Assembly: GCA_000467715.1 (NCBI GenBank)
Contig: AJFK01000646.1
Coordinates: forward strand, 62,001 to 126,000
Reading direction: 5' to 3'
DNA from: Hysterium pulicare CBS 123377
Lineage: Eukaryota; Ascomycota; Dothideomycetes; Hysteriales; Hysteriaceae
DNA length: 64,000 nucleotides
Numbering within the stretch: position 1 is the first letter of the stretch; every line of letters begins with the position of its first letter. Below, piece by piece: positions 1-11,582 of the stretch. The notes beneath the pieces were generated by a model. That model saw only the letters and a list, made by a program, of their open reading frames with translations, was not told where the DNA came from and made no database searches. A program made the translations under genes and the position numbers.

Positions 1-297
1 GATCGTCTAGTTCCGAGAGTGAATCGAGGATTGAGAAAGGAGGTTGGGAGAGAAGAGTCCAATGCTCTGATGGGAGAGAGTAGAAGGCTTGACGACGGAC
101 ATGGGTGGCATTGTAATGTGACAGCCGGCGATACGAACTAATTGCCCCATAACAATGTCAACCGGGATATTGGACAGAATGAAAGAGATTCAGGGGATTG
201 GTACCGACCGGAAGGACTCTAAGACGGCAAGCAGGTGCTTTTGCTCCTCAGGGTCAGCAAGAGGATCAAAGTCCCCGGTCCGCTCCCCTTCTGCCAT
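1..297 (-). CDS. Carnosine N-methyltransferase (N2227 family), N-terminal part, runs off the left edge
   Basis: Only the first about 75 residues lie in the window. Exon 1 is 297..209 and starts MAEGERTGDFDPLADPEE. An intron of about 71 bp follows (208..138, donor GTCGGT, acceptor TTAG), then exon 2 from 137 to the edge. Spliced, it reads ESFRSYRRLSHYNATHVRRQ followed by FYSLPSEHW, the N-terminal signature I know from fungal N2227-type proteins (SAM-dependent methyltransferases that methylate carnosine-like dipeptides). The methyltransferase core is outside the window, so catalytic residues cannot be checked. The donor GTCGGT is unusual, but it is the only one that keeps the family motif in frame. 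It is divergently arranged with the next gene (767, +). Confidence 0.75.
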
Positions 298-766
298 CGA
301 AAGGAACTGAATGATCTTCACAACGAGGCGAGCTGCTCGTCAATTTGAATACCAAGACGAACAGCTTCTTGCCGGCGTGTGCAACGTGAGAAGCACCTGC
401 AATTTTTTGGGTTGATCTGGTTCCACTTCAAAACATCGTTTTGAAACGCAAACAGTCTATAGGTATGTGTACAGTGGAAGTGAATGGCTTTTGTACAAGA
501 AGCTATGCCTCGGTAAAACGGACCTTGGCCCAAGCTTCAACATCGAAACTCACTACAGTTCTTATCAGTTTCTGTTGCAATAGCCTTCCCTAAGACAACC
601 TTACCGCCCTTCGCTCTTCTTGTATTCCGGAGTATCTGACCAAGCGTGGCATTGTGGTAGATCATGGTCAAAGCTCAAAGCCCAAAAGTTCCTGCAAATC
701 CCCAGTGTTAGGCACCTTACGTCTCACACACATATCTTTCTTTAATTACCAACAAAGACCTCCGAC
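298..766. promoter_or_regulatory. Shared divergent intergenic region
   Basis: This 470 bp gap lies between two outward-facing genes, the methyltransferase at 297 and the Pba4 homologue at 767. It should hold both promoters. I see no clear TATA box and no conserved ORF. Confidence 0.4.
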
Positions 767-1285
767 ATGGCTTCTGGAGCTCCAAACGGCATAATGCCCA
801 CCAAACCCACCGAATTAGCCTTTCCTTTGCCGCGTGCCCCTCAAACAAATATTCACCTCCATCTAACAAACAATCGCACCTCACTCCTCCTCTTCCTAAC
901 CACCACAACCGCCGATTCCGCATCTGCTACCGCGCCTCTAGGATCCTTCGTATACGCAATGCCAAATGTACTTGCTCTTTTCTCTTCCTATCTTTTCCCA
1001 GCCCGCTGACTTGATTTCTGTTAGCGCGCTTCATCCTCCTCGCCACCTCTAAGTACCCCTCTCTACCCACAAAGCGGGACATTAGATTTTGCTACACGCC
1101 TAGCAAAGGCTCTGGCGCGGAAAGTGGGCAAGCCCGTTTATGTTGGCAACTCGATTAGTTTTGCGGGTGCGGGTATGGGAGGAACTGTTGAGGAAGAGAT
1201 GGAGGGGTTTAGAAGATGTGTGGAGGTGGTTGTTGGAGCTTTGAGGAAGGATAGGGAAGAGTTGGGGGAGGTGGATGGCATTTAA
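767..1285 (+). CDS. Proteasome assembly chaperone 4 homologue (Pba4/PAC4)
   Basis: Two exons, 767..967 and 1025..1285, separated by a 57 bp intron (968..1024), give a 153-residue protein. The C-terminal exon reads LDFATRLAKALARKVGKPVY, then a glycine-rich stretch FAGAGMGGTVEEEMEGFRR. This is the conserved core of fungal Pba4 (PAC4 in animals), which pairs with Pba3 to help assemble the alpha ring of the 20S proteasome in the cytosol. The N-terminal half contains the beta-strand segments LHLTNNRTSLLLFLTTTTA and PLGSFVYAMPN. Length fits the family. The start is the first ATG of the open frame. The gene ends about 150 bp before the convergent con-6 gene. Confidence 0.8.
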
Positions 1286-1436
1286 AACGGAATTCCAGCG
1301 GACCATGGCTAAAGAAGGCCATTACAAACATTCCATTATCCACGAGGTGCACAAAATGCGAACACACAAGGCATCACACCTGAAGCAAGCTGGCACATGG
1401 TGGAATCATAACAGAAGATTTCATTCACCGAAGTAT

Positions 1437-1803
1437 CTAATTCATCTGGTTCAAACGCTCCTTCGCGCTCTCCTTAGCCTCCCCGGAAACATTTGGGTTG
1501 TTCAAGGTAGCCTTCAAGCCGCCGGCACTGTAGTTCGAATGGTCAGCTATGGCAACATCGCTCGACAATACAGCGAACCAAAAACCTACACGTTCCCAGG
1601 ATTCTTGCCTTCGTCAGATTTGCTGCTATAATTTCCTCCATCGAATTCGTGGTCGAGGACGTCACGGGAGTGTTGCTTAGACTCCTCGGAAGTATCTAGT
1701 ACTTCGTTAGTACTTTTATGTCGTGATCATCTTTGGATAATAACGGACTTGGATTGTTGAGGTTGGCCTTGTGGCCACCAACGATGTTTCCGACACTTGA
1801 CAT
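1437..1803 (-). CDS. con-6: Conidiation-specific protein 6 (con-6) homologue
   Basis: Three exons (1803..1749, 1695..1590, 1527..1437) encode 83 residues. The protein has two copies of the Con-6 motif, GNIVGGHKANLNNP near the start and GNVAGGLKATLNNPNVS near the end. Between them is a charged linker with EESKQHSRDVLDHEFDGGN. Con-6 proteins are small hydrophilic proteins that accumulate in conidia and under stress; their molecular role is not known. Introns are 53 bp and 62 bp, and exon joins fall inside conserved words, which supports the splicing. The start ATG is the one directly before the first motif; an in-frame upstream ATG at 1920 would add a tail not typical of the family. Confidence 0.88.
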
Positions 1804-3231
1804 TTTTGGTGGAGTTTTGAGGGGTTTTCTGGATGGGATTGGATGTATGAGAGTTGTAGAACTTTGAAAGTGAGCTGATGATGAGACATTGAGAATCAGG
1901 AATCGAGAGTTTATATACACCCGTTGACCGCTACTACAGGCCGATTTGACTGCAGAGCTGATGACGGCACTCTAACCTCACATAGATGCCATCTTTCAAT
2001 CGTGTCACAACCTGTGATCGAGCTCGAATCATCGGCCGACTGATCGCTAATTCGACCGATCTGGTTGGAGTTGACGGGAAATGCAGCATCACCCAGGAAC
2101 AATCTCCTTTGCCATTCCCCAAAGTGTGGATGAAGAGGTCATTATCCAAGGTAGCATGCGTCGAACGACCTGTCTCGATTCATGTCCAACCATGAAAGAC
2201 GAGGACGCTCATCCATCATAGGTTAGTTTCTGCATGAAGACGGAACGAACCGGAGTGAAAGATTGGAAGTGGTGACGAGAGAGGGTGGGAATTTGAAGCA
2301 CCGGCGAAAGTCAGCATGGGAAAGCTACGCTGGAGGGTCCGTTCCTGAAAGATCAACCTCTTTCACGGGCCATAACGCAAGCCGTGCCCGATCGATCTGA
2401 GATGTTGAAGATGAAAGTTGCTCTGGAATCTCCACAGCTGAGCTTCGGCACCACGGCAGCAGTCGTGATTGGGCCGCACCATTAGTATAGTATGTATAGG
2501 TAGTGGGTCCTGGGGACCTGAGAAAAGTCTGACAGTCGAGTCTTGACGTAAGGATGAGATAGTCACGGGAGCGGGCGCCTTAAACGCGTCAGCCAATCTG
2601 TCCACATCATCTCTCTCGCTCCTCACCACTACACAACCGATGCAACTCCTCATCATTGCCCTACATCAACTCTACATTGATATCCGATAAACACTCCACG
2701 AGCAGATCAAAGCTTGCGCCTGACGCTTTTCGATACGTGCAGCCAAGCGGACATTTAGCTAATATTCAATCCTCAGCTCATCTGAGACCAAGCCGTATAT
2801 TCTCGTAACGAATGCCTTGTTAGCGTTTAGTACATATGTCCAGCAAACAGCCATCTCACAGCTTAAGAATTCATCATTTCCATTGCAACACTTTAGCATG
2901 TGGCCAAGGTCCCACTCACCGCCTATCGACGATTCGACGATTCGTGGACATTTATAAGTGCCTTATCACAGGTTGCTGCCCATTTCAGCTACATCGTATG
3001 TATTCCATTGCCACTTCATAAGCAATTTCTCCACGCCTTGTCATACCCCCAAAAGAGAATACTTCATTACACCGATCTGTTAGCAATCTTCATGGCCAGA
3101 TTTGCCTTACTGCTATTTTTGAGTAATAAGACGAGGGGGCTCAAATCAATTGTGCAGCTCATTCGAATACAAGTAGTGAGCATAGTTCTCGGCGTTGTTG
3201 GTCAACTCTCTTTTTTCGCATCTCACCCATG
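1804..3231. other. Intergenic region upstream of con-6
   Basis: This 1.4 kb holds only short ORFs on both strands with no recognisable family. It contains the promoter of con-6 and the 3' flank of the convergent oxidoreductase locus. A 126-codon open frame at 2900..3280 was examined and not accepted. Confidence 0.4.
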
Positions 3232-4364
3232 TCACTCCTGTGGATTTACAACCACCTTGCCCTTTATCTTTCCTTCATAGACCTCAATGCTGGTCTGTTG
3301 TAAAACCGACAAGCACCCATCCCTTTTGGTAAATTTGACCGGCTCGACAAGCTGATTACCCATTACATTTGGCACATACTCTCCATACCACCAGCTCCTG
3401 AAGTCTCCGAACCCGTCTTTCTGCGCTGCTTGCGAAAACGGCTCGTAAACTCTTGTCACATTCGAGGGAAGCTCTACATCCCCGCCTAAAACTGACGCAA
3501 AGGTTCCGCCATCTGGCTGAAGCAATGCTACTAAAGCCTGTTGTGAAAGTGGATCTCCGCTTGCCGTTAAGAGATACTTGAAAGGTCCAAGGGCTCGAAG
3601 CTGGTCAACAGTGTCCGATACTTTGTAATCTACCACATTTGACGCACCTAGAGCATGCTGGCGTTCAACGTCTCTTGCCGAGGCAGTCACAATAACTGTG
3701 TGGCCAACCTATGTCAAGTCAGTATTCCTATTCTTAGTTCGATATCTGCATATGAGTGGCACTCACACTCTTAGCATATTGGACGGCATAACTTCCCACA
3801 GCTCCGCCTGCTCCCCATACCAGAACCATGTCTCCGAAGTTGCCGCTTCCCGGTTTTTCCATCCCTAGAAATACATTCAATGCTGCAACCGCTGTTTGCA
3901 ATGGAAACTCAATCAACGCTGCTTGCTCGAATGGAGTTCTACCGATCTATACACTCTTTTAGCTTCATCGTCTTGGTATGTACGTCTCAGCCGTACCTTC
4001 GCCACCGCTTTAGCGTTAGTAACCACAAGTCGCTGCCAGGTCCCTTCTCGTAGATTTGCGTCGGATCCCTTTACATAGGCCTGTGTGTCAAACACGTCTC
4101 TGTCGCCAACACAAAGCCGATCACGCCTACTCCCAACTCCTCAATGATTCCAGCGCCGCTTGTCCCAAGAAGCGTCGGATAGTTTTGAATACCTCCTGCG
4201 CCTCCATAACCAGAGTGCAGTGTTTTCACATCCAACGGCTGGATGGCGACGCAATGATTGCGGATCGGTACCTCCCCAGCAGCTGGATTGTTGACTGGGA
4301 CACCCTTCACGGAAAGAGCCTCTCCCTCCCCTGGTAGCAGTGCTGCGAGATTTTCCGTTGCCAT
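3232..4364 (-). pseudogene. MDR-family zinc-type oxidoreductase (ToxD/quinone-reductase-like), frameshifted
   Basis: This is a medium-chain dehydrogenase/reductase of the ToxD-like, probably NADPH-dependent group. Exon 1 (4364..3997) begins MATENLAALLPGEGEALSV and has the GroES-like part (YPTLLGTSGAGIIEELG, then VFDTQAYVKG). Exon 2 (3946..3767) has the nucleotide-binding motif VWGAGGAVGSYAVQYAKS. Exon 3 (3708..3232) begins VGHTVIVTASARD and ends VYEGKIKGKVVVNPQE. The two phase-0 introns are 50 and 58 bp. Exon 1 is 368 nt, not a multiple of three. The frame changes between GVGVIGF and GDRDVFDT near 4085..4110, where one nucleotide appears missing and an extra Asp codon is present. It is therefore either a recent pseudogene or carries a sequencing error; the rest is well conserved. 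Confidence 0.75.
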
Positions 4365-6635
4365 TTGAATCTCAAGCCCAAGAGGAGATGGCGCTTAGTC
4401 TCTTTAACTCTTTGTTCACCTTGATTGCCGTTGCAATGGGTGCAGAGGAAGTATACGGTAGGCATATAGGATGCTCGACAGTCGAGAGAGAGAGAGGAAA
4501 GCTCTCGTGGGGTTTACATATCTTTTGGCACGGCAGAGCTAACAGGTCGACATATAGGATACCCTAACATTTGAGCCTAAAGTATGACGTTGAGCCTTCT
4601 CTTCCTCATGATTTCGTTGGAAAAACTGTCGCCGCACTTCCTTTCGGTATATAAGCCATCTGTCAGTTGGTACGTAAGCAAATCTCAAATGAAAGCTCGC
4701 CCAGCAAGATAGATTGTGACGCCGGTAGATGGTCTAGGTGGTTGGGTAAGCATTGTCTAATCTGCTGGGACCCACGACGAAGCGAATTGCCTTCAATTAA
4801 CAGCAATTGGAATCCGATGACACTAATTTTGGGGCCATTGTCTCCAAATAACCTCGTTGCCATCGGCAAGTTGCGCAACACGGCCGAGATACCAAGATGG
4901 CGTAAGGTCACATACACAAGCAAACATTACTGATACCTTGAATAGGGAACTCTCTTAAAAAAGATAACGCACCGAACTAGTTGTTCAGCATCATGCAGCC
5001 TTTCTTCACCTGCTGCCCACACTTGCTTACATTCTACTCAGCCTCCGCCAAGGTGACGCCAGAAGTAGGCGAGTGCTGGATGTTTCGAAGACTTCGGACT
5101 GCGCGACTGGTAATAAAGCCACATTACCAGGATGACAGCGTATGCAAGCTGAGATCAGGGAAGTCTTGCGTGAATGAGACGCATTTGGCAACCTTCCAGA
5201 AGCTTTCCTGGAGAGCGTATATTGGCCGGCTAGGCCGAATAGTAATCAATTAAGCGAGAAATATCCGCTGACAAAACTTCGAGGTCGAGCACCAAAGTCA
5301 CATATAGAATCTGGCGGTGGACCACTGTTAGACCCCGAAATTGGAGCACACTCTACTATTCATGACCTCATAGCTCTGGCATGGGGGATATAAGCCCTCA
5401 AATTGGAAAGCTGCCCGCTGAGTCAACACTCAAACCCTTCCACTCTTCTAACCCTCGTATCAAGTCAACTATGTTTAGATTAGTGCAACCAATGCCATGC
5501 GCTCGCTTATCGTAGCGTGGTCAAGATGACGATATCCCGTGTCCGTGCGTCCATATCAGCCTTCGTCACGCTAAAACCTTTTTCACTTCACAAACGACGG
5601 CTACAACCTTCTATCACGAACCACAGCTGAGCAGTAGCTTTTTCCTCGAAGACAAGGACGACGCCACTTTCTCGTCTAACTATTCCAGTTTGAGCCTTTT
5701 TGGACTATTTCCTTTCACGCTCACTTCTGTGCCCTTGGCGAGCAGACCACCATCATGCCATTCCAATTACACCCTTTGGAAAATCCAAATATTTCGTGTC
5801 ATCTCAACTACTCCCTTTCCTCAGTGCTATCATGTCCTAAGCGTTACGTGTCGTCAAAGCGCCTCTATCTGAGGCACAGTAAGTACTTCCTCATTTCTTT
5901 CAGAGACAACCACATTCCATCTGCAGCCCCCTGCTTCCACGCGAGCAGGCACCCGGTATTGACGATGCGGCTCCAATAAGCATCTGACGACAGCATGCTC
6001 TAAGCCGTCCCGCTGTTAGACCCAACCGTCTTGTTTCTTTGAAGGTTTACGATAACTAAACCCGGGTCACCGGTGCCGCACTAAGAGGCTAAAAAAGGCT
6101 CTGTCCGTCTTCACTGACCACTTTCCCGACCTCTCCGCATATCTGACTATCTGACTCGGCTTTTTTCACCTGCTATATAACTCTACGTAAGTGGCCGAGT
6201 GACCTATCGTGAGCTAAAAGGTGAACTTCCCGCTGTCGACCTTCATCAACAGCGCTCGAGCCAACATATCACGATTAGTTCATGCTTTGAGAGCTTATGC
6301 AATGGCTGTCTTGGTTGAGTTTGGATCACCCGCGATATTATTATCGTAATTCGTCTATCGGACCAAGCTCCGCCCCAAGCTTTCGCGGACTCTACGACTC
6401 GTGGCGCCCATGTTTCCTGGATCCCGGTACCTGGATATAAAGACCTGGGGATAATCGCTCCGAGGACATCCATCAACCCCATTTCGAACATCACCAACAA
6501 CAAGCCCACGATTCCACTAGCTTTAAACAAAGGCCCTTTCGACAACATCAGTGCGGACTTCAAGTACAACTACTTTCACGCTAACTCCAATCTACATCTG
6601 GAGTTGTTAAACTCTGTTGATAACACCATCATTCT
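4365..6635. other. Long intergenic region, no supported gene
   Basis: This 2.3 kb holds only short overlapping ORFs with no family match. From about 5400 onward it is rich in CT tracts, as in fungal promoters. From about 6340 to 6600 one plus frame stays open (DNRSEDIHQPHFEHHQQQ) and could be an upstream exon of the locus at 6636, but I cannot establish this. Confidence 0.3.
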
Positions 6636-7255
6636 ATGAGCAATCAACCTTTTCATAACCCAAGTCAATCAAACATACCCAGCAAAACCACCGGCCGCAA
6701 TACACTATTCGAACCAAACAGGTCCTGGAATTCCAGCCAACAGAATTTGAGCAACTCCGATCTTGAATCAAAGGTCGAGGAAGTTACCCGCAATAGTCCA
6801 CAAACTACACTCCTGCAAACACCCACGCGCCATCTGCAATTTCCAGCTCAACGCACCCCACCCAGAAAACCCCTTTAATTACACTCACGGGACCCATTGG
6901 ACCTAGCAATTTCGACCAGGTTGCTCCCCTGAACGCTTTTGATCTTTCCCGAGAACTTGCGCACAGAAGACGTTCGCCATACAGAGCCTCCGCATCTCAA
7001 CCTTCAACGCGAGCTAGTACTCCGACAGGTCGACCACGATCCCGATCTCAACCTGAAGCACCATCCAGCATAACAGCCACAACAATGTCTTCTGCAGGTT
7101 CCTCTCCAAGCAGTACGACTACTGCTCCATCGGGGCCATATGCACAATCCGGCAGTAATAACAACCCTGGGTACCATCTCCCTTACGCACCGTTCCCATT
7201 CCAAATGCCTGATAATAGAGGCACCTCTGGCAATCAGGGAGGGCAAGGAAAGTAA
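6636..7255 (+). pseudogene. Ser/Pro/Gln-rich hypothetical protein locus with an unresolved frame change
   Basis: The plus strand reads MSNQPFHNPSQSNIPSKTTG and onward to VEEVTRNSPQ. The same kind of low-complexity composition then continues in a different frame from about 6800 to the stop at 7255. That second part includes NAFDLSRELAHRRRSPYRAS, then STPTGRPRSRSQPEAP and a C-terminal PYAPFPFQMPDNRGTSG. No plausible intron joins the two frames: the only GT...AG pair there would be 23 bp. This suggests a one-base shift near 6797..6815, or an exon structure I cannot see. Composition, not homology, is the evidence for coding. No function is recognised. It may equally be two unrelated open stretches. 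Confidence 0.3.
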
Positions 7256-8157
7256 GCTCGACTTGACGATTCTTCCCTATTGATTTGATGCATCGGACTA
7301 GAGTTATTGGTTGCATGACGATGGGTACGGTTGACAAAATTAGCAAACAGGATGGCATTGCACGGTATTTGGCTTGCATCAGATGGCGCAAATCTCTCAC
7401 TTCATTTCTCTCACTCAGTCTCCTTTCTTTTTGCATCATAGACGCATTGGGTGGTCTTGCACTTCTTTCTCTCATTCTGTCTTCAACATACAGCATCGAG
7501 TGTGGTTCTTCAAGTGCAAAGTACGACATACGCGGAAAGAAGGGACTTTGAAATGACGATTCATGGGTTATGAAGATTAACTAACGACGCTCGCTTCTCC
7601 AAAGTGTATGGAGTATGTATTTTAAAATAGACTTAGATAGCTTGGGCAATCGTTTATTGAGTAGACACTATCCTTGACGGAAATGTAACAGCTTGACAGA
7701 AACGGACACCTGCGGGATTGAGTGGTTGGCCTACATATAGGTTGCTTACGAAACTTATAGATGTTACGAGGATCTACTATAGTAAACTTCGAGAGGATTG
7801 TTATTTAATTTGACAGTCAAAGATGGAAATCAATTGGACAGAAGACTGTACGACAACAAGTAACGAGGATGTGGCTCGTTGCCTCGTGTGGCTGAGTGTG
7901 GCTGGGCACTCTGTCCCCGGCTTGGCACTCCGGCTTCGTCATTGAAGGAAGTGGCCAGTGGCTCCATCCACCTGCACCATCACAGAGCGCTCCAACTTCA
8001 TCCACGCGACACCTCCAGGCTCACGTGTCAGCATCATTCCACGGTGGTCTTTTCACTTTTGGTCTCTCCTTCGGTGCTCTTCATTCTTGCTCCCACCCGT
8101 CCTCCTCCGCCGCCGTCTCCTTGCCTCTTCTCCGACGTTTCACAAACCACACTCAAC
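7256..8157. other. Intergenic region upstream of ATG27
   Basis: This is the 3' flank of the doubtful locus and the promoter region of ATG27. The last 150 bp before the ATG27 start is a strong C/T-rich tract, common just upstream of translated fungal genes. An in-frame upstream ATG at 7879 exists, but the sequence it would add is proline/serine-rich and lacks a signal peptide at the start. Confidence 0.4.
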
Positions 8158-9394
8158 ATGCGACTCTCCAACTCTCCCTCCTCCTCCTCGCCCTCCGATC
8201 TCTCTCTACCGTCACTCACGACATTACTCTTGACTTTCCCGTCCCTGATTTCAGCTTCTCTGGACTGCAACAACGTCGTAGCGTCTACGAAACATTTCGA
8301 TTTGTCATCACTAAAGGGAGCCCATCAAGTACATCACATATTAGAGAGCGATATCCCTACGGAACCGACGCACAACTTCACCTTCACCATTGATATATGC
8401 GACCAGATAAAATGGGCCAAGGGTGGAACGATCAAAACCGAGTGTCCGAAAGGGACTAGGAGTGAGTAAAGCTTTACCATTCCCGTAAATGGTTATTCAT
8501 CATTCTGTCTCAGAGCGATATATGAGTTCGCTCCATTTTGGGTTCTTTATCTGTGGAATGAAGCTCTCCAGGGGTTTACCGCCTTTCTTGTTGATTTAAT
8601 TGAACGATGCTAACTGTGATCAAAAAGTATGCGGTATCGACGAAGAAACATCAGCTGAAGGAAACAAAACCATTAAACCCATCCCCATCGCCGGAGATTA
8701 CACTACTTTAAGCGGTCATACCATCGATGCATCATGGAAGCTCCTCCGAGACTCCGGATCCAATGACGACGCCGAGAAGCAGGGGCTGAGGGCCGAGCTG
8801 CATGGCGGGAAGTATCCCTTTACCAAGAATGGAGTAGACCAAATGGCGATTGTTGAGTTTGTTTGTAATATGGACAAATCAGGATTGGAAGGTGACGAGA
8901 AAGATGACGGGGAGAAGGAGGAGGATAGCAATGACGATGGTGAGAAAACAATCAGAAGGAGAGAAGAGGATGACAAGCAGACTGGGAAGAGCTTGAAGTT
9001 TATTAGCTTCAAGACCGAAGAGACGAACGGAAAGAAAACGGGCGTTCTGAGGTTGGAATGGCAGACTAGAGCCGCTTGTGAGGGCGAGAGCGACAAGCCC
9101 AGTGAGAGTGGAGGATGGGGTTTCTTTACTTGGTTCATTATTATGTGAGTAGTCACAACATGTCTCTGATAAAGTCAGGCTGCTGATCTCTTCTTCAGTC
9201 TCTTCATGGCAGTAGCCTCATACCTCATTTTCGGCTCCTGGCTCAACTACAATAGATACGGTGCCCGCGGTTGGGATCTTCTACCTCACGGCGATACCAT
9301 CCGTGATATTCCTTACATTCTCAAAGACTGGGCTAGGCGTGTCATCAACACCATTCAAGGACCAGGTAGCAGGGGTGGATATAGTGCTGTTTGA
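8158..9394 (+). CDS. ATG27: Autophagy-related membrane protein Atg27
   Basis: Three exons (8158..8461, 8628..9144, 9199..9394) give 338 residues. After a serine-rich start there is a hydrophobic signal segment (LTTLLLTFPSLISAS), then the luminal domain with KHFDLSSLKGAHQ, TFTIDICDQIKW, ICGIDEET, LRAELHGGKYPF and IVEFVCNM. An acidic Asp/Glu/Lys-rich insert follows. The single transmembrane helix is near residues 268-292 (WFIIILFMAVASYLIFGSWL), and the tail ends GSRGGYSAV. Atg27 is a type I membrane protein that travels with Atg9 between Golgi, vacuole and autophagosome formation sites. The C-terminal YSAV matches the tyrosine sorting motif described for the yeast protein. The first intron (166 bp) has a TGCTAAC branch site. 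The start is chosen because it places the signal peptide N-terminally. Confidence 0.92.
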
Positions 9395-10169
9395 TAGATT
9401 TCGCACATCCTTTGCAGCATTCCACCACAACGGCGTTTGGATTTCTTAGGTAGGAAAACGAGGGCCATTCTTCACCTTCTTACTCCATCACTGTATATTC
9501 AAGTGTATCTCGCTATCATCATGTCGAGGCGCGTCGGGATTTTGAATTCAAACCGTATGCACACCACTTCTCTAACAACTGCGAGCCTAGTTTCTATCAA
9601 GTCGGGAAATTCAAAACTCGGTATTGAATTATCATCTCTTCGTGAAGCTGTACGTTCCCCTGATAGGGTAATCCTCCCACCAAGCGGACTTGGATTCTGC
9701 CGAGAGCTCCGCCTTGAAACAAGCTCCCCGCTCGACGATCATCCGTACAACCCCGGATGCACCAATTGACAGTAACTTATATACACCTGCATGCAGGTGG
9801 TAGTAAAAACCTGAGTGATCGACAGGTAGGAATAGCAAAACAACGTAACGGTCCTGTAGCTAGCCACGATCTTGTAGGATGGATACCAGCATGACGATCG
9901 AAAACAGTGAATTGCTATTGGCGGAGTTTGGATTTGCACGAGGTATATTTCCACCAAGCCTTTAGTATTGCTTTGAAAAGGGAGCTGACTTATAGCACAG
10001 AACTTGCGGATCAATTGCTCATCCCTGCAAACCCGGATTTCATAAAGGAATGCGGAGTATTACCACGCGAACCCGATAACTTTAGAATGCAAAAATCATG
10101 CTACTTAAATTGTGGTAATGCCCCCAGTTTATTTCGACGTCATCCTTTCTTCGACCTGAGTGCTCAAAG
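9395..10169. other. Intergenic region between ATG27 and the alpha-galactosidase
   Basis: About 775 bp with short unsupported ORFs only. It holds the 3' end of ATG27 and the promoter of the following secreted glycosidase gene. No regulatory site was recognised with confidence. Confidence 0.4.
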
Positions 10170-11582
10170 ATGATACTGGCACTCGGAGTTTCTCTAGCTC
10201 TTGCTCATTGCGCCTCTGCGCTTGTGCTACCTGGCAATGTGGGCAAGCTACCGGCTTTGGGATGGAACTCGTGGAATGCGTATCATTGCAATATCACAGA
10301 ATCTCAGTTCCTAACTGCGGCGAATAAACTTGTTGAATTGGGTCTAAAAGTATTTCCTACCTACACATTTTTACCTACATCGATCCTACCTCTGAAATCT
10401 CTTTTAAAACATATAGATTGATATCAACTCCAGGATGCCGGATACACCTACGTCAACATCGACGACTGCTGGAGCGTAAAAGCCGGCCGTAATAACATGA
10501 CTCACCGCCTGCAACCCGATCTTACAAAGTTCCCCAACGGCATCAACGGCACCGCATATAAGATCCATAACCTGGGACTAAAGATTGGTATCTACTCGAG
10601 CGCAGGGACAAAGACATGCGCGGGATATCCCGCAAGCATAGGCTACGAGACCTTGGACGCAGAAACGTGGGCCGAATGGGGCATCGACTACCTGAAATAC
10701 GACAACTGCAACGTCCCCAGCAACTGGACCGACGTCTGTTCGGCCTGCGTCCCTGACGAGGATTACCGAAAAGATCTGGTCAATGGCACGTGTACGAATA
10801 CGACCGGCCTCTGTCCCACGGGATACGATTACTCGAAATCGCATACCGCGGAGCGCTTCAGCATCATGCGGGACGCGCTGGCCTCAGCTTCCAGCCACGC
10901 AAACCACACGATTCTGTACAGCCTGTGTGAGTGGGGTACGGCGGGGGTTCAGCAATGGGGGAATAGCACGGGCAGTTCGTGGCGCATGTCCGATGATATC
11001 CAAGCGACCTGGACACGTGTTCTGAGTATCCTGAACCAGAACTCTTTCTACATGCACCATACGGATTTCTGGGGCCATTCGGATGCCGATATGTTGGAGG
11101 TGGGGAATGGACTCAGTATCCAGGAGTCGAGGTCGCATTTTGCGCTTTGGGCGGCTATGAAGAGTCCTTTGTTGATCGGGACGGATTTGGACAAGTTGAG
11201 TCAGGCAAATGTGGAGATTTTGAAGAATAGTTATCTTTTGGCCTTCTCGCAAGATGAAGGAGTAGGAAAGCCGGCGGCACCATATAAATGGGGTACTAAT
11301 CCCGATTGGACGTTTAATGCTAGCTTCCCGGCTGAGTATTGGGCTGGAGAGAGCTCGAATGGAACGTTGGTTTTGATGTTCAATCCGTCAAATGCGACGG
11401 TTAGTAAGACGGCGGATTTTGGTGAGGTGCCTGGATTAGAGGACGGGAAAAACTATGAGGTGCTTGATGTTTGGTCTGGGGAGAGTTTGGGCTGTAAGGT
11501 AGGGAGTGTGAGTCAGAACGTAGAGGCGCATGATACGGCTGTGTTCTTGGTGAAAGAGGGATGTGGTATGAAGTCTGGTTGA
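10170..11582 (+). CDS. Secreted alpha-galactosidase, glycoside hydrolase family 27
   Basis: Two exons (10170..10349 and 10434..11582, intron 84 bp) encode 442 residues. Residues 1-18 form a signal peptide ([17 protein letters not shown]). GH27 motifs appear in order: [36 protein letters not shown], and YLKYDNCN, where the Asp is the catalytic nucleophile. [11 protein letters not shown] carries the acid/base Asp, followed by [18 protein letters not shown]. The C-terminal part is the small beta domain. The enzyme should release terminal alpha-galactose from melibiose, raffinose-type sugars or galactomannans outside the cell. Several NxS/T glycosylation sites are present. The length fits fungal GH27 enzymes without an added binding module. 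Confidence 0.95.

Noticed and set aside
2900-3280. 126-codon plus ORF with hydrophobic stretches
   Set aside because: No family features, and its end overlaps the coding end of the oxidoreductase on the other strand.
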